A DNA stretch of 20,200 nucleotides, from assembly GCA_946478985.1 (NCBI GenBank), contig CAMLDZ010000055.1:1-20200 (forward strand). The letters run 5' to 3'. The translations under genes were made by a program, and so were the position numbers. Shown here piece after piece: positions 14,837 to 20,200 of the stretch (positions within the stretch are counted from its first letter, which is position 1; the number at the start of each line of letters is the position of its first letter). This stretch comes from an uncultured Solimonas sp. (GTDB taxonomy: Bacteria; Pseudomonadota; Gammaproteobacteria; Nevskiales; Nevskiaceae). The notes under the pieces are model-generated. The model did not search any database, was not told the origin of the DNA, and saw only the letters and a list, made by a program, of their open reading frames with translations.

Positions 14837-15775
14837 TCAACGGCCGAAGAGCTTGTCGAAAGCCTTGTCGAGCACCTTGTCGACGGCCTGATCGGTCTGC
14901 TGATCCACCTCCGCGTTCGAGCGCTGCTCGACGCGATCCTGCTGGCGCTGCGCCTTCTGGCCGAAGATGCGCCCGAACACGCCGCCATCGGCAGCGCCCG
15001 ACGCCCCGGCATCTGTACTCGCCGCCGCGGCCGAACCCGCAGCACCAGCCGACACCGTGGCATCGCCGCCTGTGCCGCCGTTCATGCCCTCCGCTGCGCC
15101 CAGGCCACCCAAGCCGCCCAGCGCCGGCAAGCGCTGCGGTGCCGATGGCAGCTCGAAGCGCGAAGCCGCCGGCTCGGCGCCGAAGCTGGCCACGCGAAAG
15201 CTCTGCGCGTAACGCAATACGCCGCGGCCCTGCAGCTGCGCGCGCATCTGCGCCTCGCCGTCCTGTGCCGAGTGGCCGAGCGCGCGCTGCAGCGTGCGCG
15301 AGAACTGCTGCATGGCGTCGCCCAGCTCGCGGGCACGCTTGTCGGTCGACAGCACCAGCTCGTCGCGATGCTCCTGGCCGGACTCGTCGAGGTAGCGCAT
15401 CAGATAGACGCTGCCGCTGACGCCAGCGACGCTCTCGCTGCGGCCGGTAGCGTCAAGCCCCAGGAACTGCCCGACATTGCCGGGCGCATCGCTGGGCACC
15501 GGCGCCTGCCGGCCCATCATCCCGGCCATGCCGGACAGCTCGAAAACACTGCTGCCGGCGATAACGAAAGCCTTGCCGTCGCGCGCGATCATCGTGCCAC
15601 TGCCCTGCGACGTGCCCTGCGGCTCGATGCGCAGCAGATCGCCCTGATACTCGAGCAGCACGCGGCTGCGATCCTTGCCGTCGCCGGCCTCGATGGTCGC
15701 GCTGCCGGCCTGCGCCTGCGTGAGCACAGCGGCGGCCAGCAGCACGCCGGCTCCGGCATGGAGTGCGATCTTCAT
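14837..15775 (-). CDS. Secreted protein of unknown function
   Basis: This is a 312-residue protein starting MKIALHAGAGVLLAAAVLTQAQA, a standard signal peptide with probable cleavage after AQA. The next 180 or so residues (VLLEYQGDLLRIEPQG, GTMIARDGKAFVIAG, VYLMRYLDESG) have an all-beta look somewhat like DUF4412-type periplasmic domains, which I offer only as a resemblance. Then come a Gly/Pro-rich stretch, an Ala/Ser/Gly-rich low-complexity linker, and a strongly charged C-terminal helix (QRQQDRVEQRSNAEVDQQ... AFDKLFGR). GGGGGA precedes the ATG; the longer upstream reading is a shadow. It lies 171 bases after flgL on the same strand, so read-through from the flagellar operon is possible but not shown. 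No known flagellar protein matches it. Confidence 0.7.
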   Translation of the reverse strand: MKIALHAGAGVLLAAAVLTQAQAGSATIEAGDGKDRSRVLLEYQGDLLRIEPQGTSQGSGTMIARDGKAFVIAGSSVFELSGMAGMMGRQAPVPSDAPGNVGQFLGLDATGRSESVAGVSGSVYLMRYLDESGQEHRDELVLSTDKRARELGDAMQQFSRTLQRALGHSAQDGEAQMRAQLQGRGVLRYAQSFRVASFGAEPAASRFELPSAPQRLPALGGLGGLGAAEGMNGGTGGDATVSAGAAGSAAAASTDAGASGAADGGVFGRIFGQKAQRQQDRVEQRSNAEVDQQTDQAVDKVLDKAFDKLFGR

Positions 15776-15946
15776 GTGGGAATCCCCCCGGTTTGATGCC
15801 GCGAGCCCCCTGCCCGCCGCCGTCGACGACATGCTAGGGCCTGAAAGCGCGCAGGCATACCCCGGGGCGTGATCCCGCTGAGACACCGATCACCGGCCGC
15901 GCACCGGCACTGGCGCTGGCACTTGGCGCACGTCGCTGCGGCGCCG

Positions 15947-17149
15947 TCAGCGCAGATAGTCGAACAGCGACAGCCCCTGCACCTTGACGAAGGTCTGCTG
16001 CGCCGCCTGCAAGGTTGTCATCTGCAGCTGCAGACGCGTGATCGCTTCGGCGTAGTCGAGATCGCGCAGGCTGGACACCGCCTGCGTGGCGTGCTCGCCC
16101 TGCGCGGCGGCGAGTTCGATCGCATCGTCGACCATGTTGAGGCGAAGACCGTAGCCGGCGCGCACCTCGGAGAGCCGCTGCTGCGCCGTCTGCAGCTCCA
16201 CCATGCCCTGCTGCAGCTGTGTCTGCGTGGCCGCGCGCTGACTGGCGCTGTCCTGCGGCGCTTTGATCAGCGCCGCCAGCTTGTCGATCAGCGCGAACAT
16301 GTCCTGCCCGCCCGAGGGCTGCAGCTGCAAGCTGTCGCCGGCGGCCGGCGTGCCGCTCAGGCTCAGCGAGGCGCCGCGGAAGCTGATCGTCGCGCCGTCG
16401 CCGGAACTGGCGCTGTAGCTGCCGCTGCCGACGACGGCGTTGGCGGCATCGCGCACCTGATAACCGCCACTGCCGTCGAAGCTCAGCGTATAGCTGCCGC
16501 CGTCCCAGTCCTCGCCAGCCGCGGAGCTGCCGACGGAAAGGCTGCCCGCATTGCCGCTGGCGCTCTGCACGCTGAAGCGGCCGTTGCCGGTGGGCAGGTT
16601 CATGAAGATGCGCTCGCCATCGTCGTTCTGCTCGACATAGCGCTCGCTGCCGATCTGGGCGCGCACGATGGTCTGGTCGCCCTGGTAGCGGGCGATGCCG
16701 CCGTCCCAGGCGAACGGCGGCTGGCCGGTGTCGCTGCCGCCGAACAGGTACTGGCCCTGGCCGTCGCCGGTATTGGCCAGCGCCAGCAGTTGCTCGCGCA
16801 GACCCGACAGCTCCTGCGCGATCGCGGCGCGGCCCTGCGCGGAGTTGGCGGCGCTGTTGGCGCGGACCACCAGTTCGCCGGCGTGCTGCATCAGGCCGAT
16901 CGCGCTGGCCAGGGCGTCCTCGCCGGTCTGCAGCCGCTGCTGGGCGCTTTGCGCGGCCGCGGTGTATTGCTGGTTCTGCGCGATCAGGCGGTCGAGATTC
17001 TGGGCGGCGGCGTGGCCCGCCGGATCGTCGGCGGCCGAGGTCCATTTCTGGTTCGACGCCAGCTGGTTCTGCGTACGGTTGACGTCCGTCTGCTGACGCT
17101 GCATCTGCAGCAGCGATTGCTGGCTTACCCACGCGGTCGAGACACGCAT
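15947..17149 (-). CDS. flgL: Flagellar hook-filament junction protein FlgL (HAP3)
   Basis: This 400-residue protein forms the second junction ring between hook and flagellin filament after export by the flagellar type III apparatus. The N-terminal helix MRVSTAWVSQQSLLQMQRQQ followed by NQLASNQKWTSAADDPAG (about 27-44) is the flagellin-like D0/D1 signature. YLFGGSDTGQPPF (about 133-145) is the FlgL/flagellin beta turn. The C-terminal coil SLRDLDYAEAITRLQLQMTT to FDYLR pairs with the N-terminus. The central region has a beta-rich insertion including SLSLSGTPAAGDSLQL, a phrase also found in the neighbouring FlgK. GGGAG stands seven bases before the ATG, and the gene begins 16 bases after flgK. 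Confidence 0.95.
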   Translation of the reverse strand: MRVSTAWVSQQSLLQMQRQQTDVNRTQNQLASNQKWTSAADDPAGHAAAQNLDRLIAQNQQYTAAAQSAQQRLQTGEDALASAIGLMQHAGELVVRANSAANSAQGRAAIAQELSGLREQLLALANTGDGQGQYLFGGSDTGQPPFAWDGGIARYQGDQTIVRAQIGSERYVEQNDDGERIFMNLPTGNGRFSVQSASGNAGSLSVGSSAAGEDWDGGSYTLSFDGSGGYQVRDAANAVVGSGSYSASSGDGATISFRGASLSLSGTPAAGDSLQLQPSGGQDMFALIDKLAALIKAPQDSASQRAATQTQLQQGMVELQTAQQRLSEVRAGYGLRLNMVDDAIELAAAQGEHATQAVSSLRDLDYAEAITRLQLQMTTLQAAQQTFVKVQGLSLFDYLR

Positions 17150-17165
17150 GTCTTATCTCCCTGCC

Positions 17166-19040
17166 CTAACCGCGGGTCGCGTCGAGCAGCGACTGGAACA
17201 ACTGGTTGGCGACCTGGATCACCTGCGCGGCGGCCTGGTAGGCCTGCTGGAAGCGGATCAGGTCGGCGGCTTCCTCGTCGAGATTGACGCCGGCCACTGA
17301 TTCTCGCGCCGCCTGCGCCTGCGTCTTCACCGCCGTCTGCGCATCGAGCTGCAGGCCGGCCTGGCGCGCGCGGCTGCCGGCGCCGCTCTCCAGCGCAGTC
17401 TGCGCGCCCGCCAGCGAGGTGCTGCCGCCATCGAACAGCTTGAGCTCGCCGAGCCTGGCCAGCTTCTGCGCGTTGCTGTTGTCGGCACTGCCGGTCGCCG
17501 CCTTGGCGACGCTGAAGCTGTCGCCGGCGGCCGGGGTGCCGGACAGCTTCAGCGACCAGCCGTTGACGCTGATCGGCGTGCCGGCGCTGTAGGCATGGCT
17601 GCCGCTGCCGTTGATCTGGTAGGTGCCCGAATCACTGAACGTGATCGTCACCGGATCGAGCAGCGCGGCATTGCCGGCGTCGCTGACGGCGATCGACGCG
17701 GCCGCCGCGCTGTTGCCGCTGGCGGCGCTGACCCGCACCGCGTTGGCGGCGGCGATCCGCGACGGATCGCTGGTGGCGAGCTTGAGCTGGCCGGCGGCGT
17801 CGGCGGTCGGCTCCAGCAGGAAGCGGTCGCCCGCCTGCGCGCTGCCGCCGACGCTCAGCGTGAGGCCGCCGAGCCTGAGCGGATCGGCGGCGCTGCCGCT
17901 GCCGCTGAGCGCGACGGCACTGCCGGTACGCGCGTCGGTGGCGCTCCAGGCGCTGCCGTCGTAGCGCAGGATGTAATTGCTGCCGTCGAGCGCGGCCAGA
18001 TCGTCGATCTGCGCGGTCAGCGCCGCGGTGCCGGTGTTGGCGGTGGCGGCCTGCACGCGCGGCACCGGCTGCGTGAGCAAGGCGCTGCCCTGGCGACCGA
18101 GCGCGTCGACGCCGGCCGCATTCTGCTGGTTGACCGCCTGCGCGAGGCCGGCGGCGAGACGGCCCAGCTCGCTGCGCGCCGGTTCCAGCAGCTCGCGACG
18201 CGTATCGAGCAGGCCGCCGATGCTGCCGCCGCTGACCACCGGCGTGATCACCTGGCCGTTCAGCGTCAGCTCCAGCGAGCCGCTGCCGAAAGCGTCGGTC
18301 GCCGTCGCCAGCGTGCCGGCCTTGGCGCCGACCACCAGCGCCTGGCCGCTGCCGGTGAAGACGCTGAGCGAGCCGTCGGCTTCATCACGCGTGCTGATGC
18401 CGATGCGCGCGGCGATCTGCTGCGCCAGCTGGTCGCGCTGGTCGAGCAGATCGTTCGGCGGCTGGCCGCCGGCGCGGGCGGTCTGCTCGACGATCTGCTG
18501 GTTGAGCGTCGCCAGCTCGCGGGTGTACTGGTTGATCTCGACGGCGCTGGACTGCAGCGAGCTGTTGAGTGCACGGTCGAAGCCGTCGAGCTGCTCCTGC
18601 AGCGTCGCGAAGCGGCTGCTCAGCGTCTGCGCGCTGCCGAGCAGCGCCTGCCGCGCCGGGGCCGAGCCGGGGTTCTGCGCAAGATCGTTGGCGGCACTGA
18701 AGAAGTCCTGCAGCGGGGCGTTCAGCGAGGTGCCGCTGTCCGACAGCAGGGTGTCGATGCGCGCCGCGTAGTCCGAATACACCTGCGCACGCGCCTGCGC
18801 CGCGTTGGCGGTCTGCAGCCGCTGCACCAGCACGCTGTCGGTGATGCGCCGCACGGTCGAGATGCCGACGCCGGAGCCGATATAGCCGCTGCCGCTGTCA
18901 GCACCCTGGCGCGACACCAGCTCGACGCGCTGGCGCGTGTAACCGGCGGTGTTGGCATTGGCGATGTTGTGGCTAGCGGTGTTGAGCGCCGCCTGCGAAG
19001 CCTGCAGCGCCGATAGTCCGGTCGAAAGCAAATTGCTCAT
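17166..19040 (-). CDS. flgK: Flagellar hook-associated protein FlgK (HAP1)
   Basis: This 624-residue protein is longer than E. coli FlgK (547) because of central domains. It caps the hook and joins it to FlgL. The N-terminus MSNLLSTGLSALQASQAALN with HNIANANTAGYTRQ (24-37) is the rod/hook family signature. The C-terminus SVAGVNLDEEAADLIRFQQA to LFQSLLDATRG forms the paired D0 coil. The middle is beta-rich and low in complexity (GGLTLSVGGSAQAGDRFLL, SLKLSGTPAAGDSFSV). The extra length lies there, in the surface-exposed D2/D3 part that varies between species. The Shine-Dalgarno GAGGGAGA overlaps the flgJ stop, so the two are translationally close. The gap to flgL is 16 bases. Confidence 0.96.
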   Translation of the reverse strand: MSNLLSTGLSALQASQAALNTASHNIANANTAGYTRQRVELVSRQGADSGSGYIGSGVGISTVRRITDSVLVQRLQTANAAQARAQVYSDYAARIDTLLSDSGTSLNAPLQDFFSAANDLAQNPGSAPARQALLGSAQTLSSRFATLQEQLDGFDRALNSSLQSSAVEINQYTRELATLNQQIVEQTARAGGQPPNDLLDQRDQLAQQIAARIGISTRDEADGSLSVFTGSGQALVVGAKAGTLATATDAFGSGSLELTLNGQVITPVVSGGSIGGLLDTRRELLEPARSELGRLAAGLAQAVNQQNAAGVDALGRQGSALLTQPVPRVQAATANTGTAALTAQIDDLAALDGSNYILRYDGSAWSATDARTGSAVALSGSGSAADPLRLGGLTLSVGGSAQAGDRFLLEPTADAAGQLKLATSDPSRIAAANAVRVSAASGNSAAAASIAVSDAGNAALLDPVTITFSDSGTYQINGSGSHAYSAGTPISVNGWSLKLSGTPAAGDSFSVAKAATGSADNSNAQKLARLGELKLFDGGSTSLAGAQTALESGAGSRARQAGLQLDAQTAVKTQAQAARESVAGVNLDEEAADLIRFQQAYQAAAQVIQVANQLFQSLLDATRG

Positions 19041-19053
19041 CGTGCCGTCTCCC

Positions 19054-20112
19054 TCAGACTGCGTAGGCGCGCGCGGCCATGCCGTCGCCGAGCAGGCCGC
19101 GCAGCGTCGCGCCGTTGGCGATCTTCATCAGCTTCTGCGCATAGGCGGGGTCGGTCGCATAGCCCGCCTTCTGCAGACCGGCGGCGAAACGGCCCATGTC
19201 GCCGCCATGCTGCAGCGCCTGCCGGTAGCGCGGATTGGATTTGAGGAAGTCCACGTAGTTGTCGAAGGACTCCGCGGTGGAGCCATAGGTGCGGAACGCG
19301 GCGCGTTCCCGCTGCGGCTGGCCATCGACGAACTCCGTGGTCATGGTCTTCACCTGGTCTCCCTGCCATCTCTTATCGGCCTTGATGCCGAAAAAGTTGA
19401 ATGCCGGCTGACCATCGGCGCCGCGCAGCGCGTGCCGGCCCCAGCCGGTCTCCAGCGCCGCCTGCGCGATCAGCACCTGCGGCGACACGCCCAGCGCCTC
19501 GGCCGCACGCTCGGCATGCGGGCGGACCGCCTCGACGAAAGCCTGCCGCTGCGCGCGGGCAGCGCTGATGCGCTCGGCGCGGCTGACCGCCGTGCTGCCG
19601 CCGCTTTCGCTCTCATGACTGCGCAGCCGCGAATCCAGCCGCAGGCGCACGGGCTCGCCGGTTTCGCCGCCGGCAGGGGCCGCAGCGGTGCTGCTGGCCG
19701 CGCCGGCCAGCGTGACCGAATGCTGCAACAGGCGCCGGATGCCGCTCTGCACCGAAGCCGATGTCTCTGGTGATGGCGCCGCTGCCGCCTGCGTCTCGTC
19801 CGCCGCCGGCGCGGCGTTGAGACCGCGCAGCTGTTGCACCAGCACGTCGGCCAGGCCCAGACCTTTGCCGGACGAGGACAGGTGCGTCGCCATCTGCTGG
19901 TCGAAGAGGTCCTGATAGAAACCGGTCTGGCCGCCGCCCATCACGTCCTCGCCGAGCGAGCTGGCGCGCATGCTCTTCAGCAGCTGCTGGGTGAACAGCG
20001 CCTCGAACTGCTGCGCCGCCTTGCGCACCACCGCCGGATCGTTGTTGCGCGCCTGCGCGCGCAGCGTGGTGAACTGCGTGAAGTCGGTGACGGTGTCGGC
20101 GCGAGTGCTCAT
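19054..20112 (-). CDS. flgJ: Flagellar rod assembly protein/muramidase FlgJ
   Basis: This is a 352-residue two-domain FlgJ. Residues 22-95 are the rod-binding chaperone part (DPAVVRKAAQQFEALFTQQL; FYQDLFDQQMATHLS). Residues 100-185 are an Ala-rich linker. Residues 185-345 are a GH73 glucosaminidase domain that opens peptidoglycan for the rod. The catalytic Glu is E221 in AQAALETGWG, followed by FNFFGIK (238-244), YGSTAESFDNYVDFL (276-290) and the C-terminal GYATDPAYAQKLM (317-329). The frame runs on upstream, but those codons are inside a palindromic repeat, so MSTRADT at 20112 is chosen. The gene heads the visible flgJ-flgK-flgL unit; flgI would be expected just outside the right edge. Confidence 0.96.
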   Translation of the reverse strand: MSTRADTVTDFTQFTTLRAQARNNDPAVVRKAAQQFEALFTQQLLKSMRASSLGEDVMGGGQTGFYQDLFDQQMATHLSSSGKGLGLADVLVQQLRGLNAAPAADETQAAAAPSPETSASVQSGIRRLLQHSVTLAGAASSTAAAPAGGETGEPVRLRLDSRLRSHESESGGSTAVSRAERISAARAQRQAFVEAVRPHAERAAEALGVSPQVLIAQAALETGWGRHALRGADGQPAFNFFGIKADKRWQGDQVKTMTTEFVDGQPQRERAAFRTYGSTAESFDNYVDFLKSNPRYRQALQHGGDMGRFAAGLQKAGYATDPAYAQKLMKIANGATLRGLLGDGMAARAYAV

Positions 20113-20113
20113 G

Positions 20114-20200
20114 CCCTCACCCCAACCCCTCTCCCGCAAGCGGGAGAGGGGCTTTCCCGCTCCCCTCTCCCGCTTGCGGGAGAGGGGTTGGGGGTGAGGG
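20114..20200. repeat. Paired palindromic repeats next to the flgJ start
   Basis: Two hairpins (CCCCTCTCCCGC 20126-20137 with GCGGGAGAGGGG 20140-20151; the same arms at 20162-20173 and 20176-20187) lie in opposite orientation about a 10-base spacer. Each is flanked on the outside by CCCTCACCCC or its complement. The whole is a 38/39-base inverted repeat that differs by one extra G, resembling a REP pair (BIME). Its inner edge is one base from the flgJ ATG, so GGGGTGAGGG would serve as the ribosome binding site. The outer end may continue past the window. Confidence 0.9.

Noticed and set aside
20114..20200. CRISPR array or insertion-sequence end
   Set aside because: There are only two copies, arranged as an inverted pair with a 10-base spacer, and no transposase, cas gene or target-site duplication is visible.
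1..20200. tRNA, rRNA or prophage genes
   Set aside because: No tRNA cloverleaf, rRNA core sequence, integrase or phage structural gene was recognised on either strand.

Overview
The window is high-GC DNA that is almost entirely coding, with long antisense open frames opposite the real genes, as is usual at this base composition. The gene content suggests a motile Gammaproteobacterium, probably near Xanthomonadales or Nevskiales. The reasons are an E. coli-like TatD, a full two-domain GlnE, a two-domain rod-binding/muramidase FlgJ, Kps-type capsule or LPS chemistry, and GC-rich palindromic repeats of the CCCTCACCCC/CCCCTCTCCCGC type. The order is inferred; I cannot search a database.

Layout. 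(1) Positions 1-5747, minus strand: an envelope-glycan operon read from high to low coordinates. It has a KpsS-like capsule/Kdo-transferase-type protein, a sulfotransferase, an asparagine-synthetase-like amidotransferase and two related GT4 glycosyltransferases; the last runs off the left edge. Most genes overlap or are about 10 bases apart. (2) 5799-9004, minus strand: glnE, preceded by a small four-helix DUF486 membrane protein gene. glnE lies 51 bases before the glycan genes, recalling the glnE-(ilvE)-waa layout of Pseudomonas. (3) 9005-9249: a gene-free stretch with a rho-independent terminator and a 30-bp-class hairpin. (4) 9250-11144, minus strand: a DUF1134 (EipA-like) periplasmic protein, a TerB-like protein and an outer-membrane beta-barrel, so a second envelope group. 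(5) An alpha/beta hydrolase (minus strand) is divergent from an HTTM membrane protein fused to a DCC thioredoxin-like domain (plus strand), which is followed by tatD (plus strand). (6) 14837-20112, minus strand: flgJ, flgK and flgL packed as an operon, then an unrecognised secreted protein. (7) Palindromic repeats sit at both ends of the window: one is read into the C-terminus of a glycosyltransferase, the other abuts the flgJ start codon.

How the parts fit: regions 1, 3 and 4 concern the cell envelope and its glycans, and region 6 is the distal rod, hook-filament junction and peptidoglycan-clearing part of the flagellum. GlnE and TatD are housekeeping. The candidates most worth following are the sulfation-plus-amidation glycan cluster, the HTTM-DCC fusion, the EipA-like/TerB/barrel group, and the two kinds of palindromic element.
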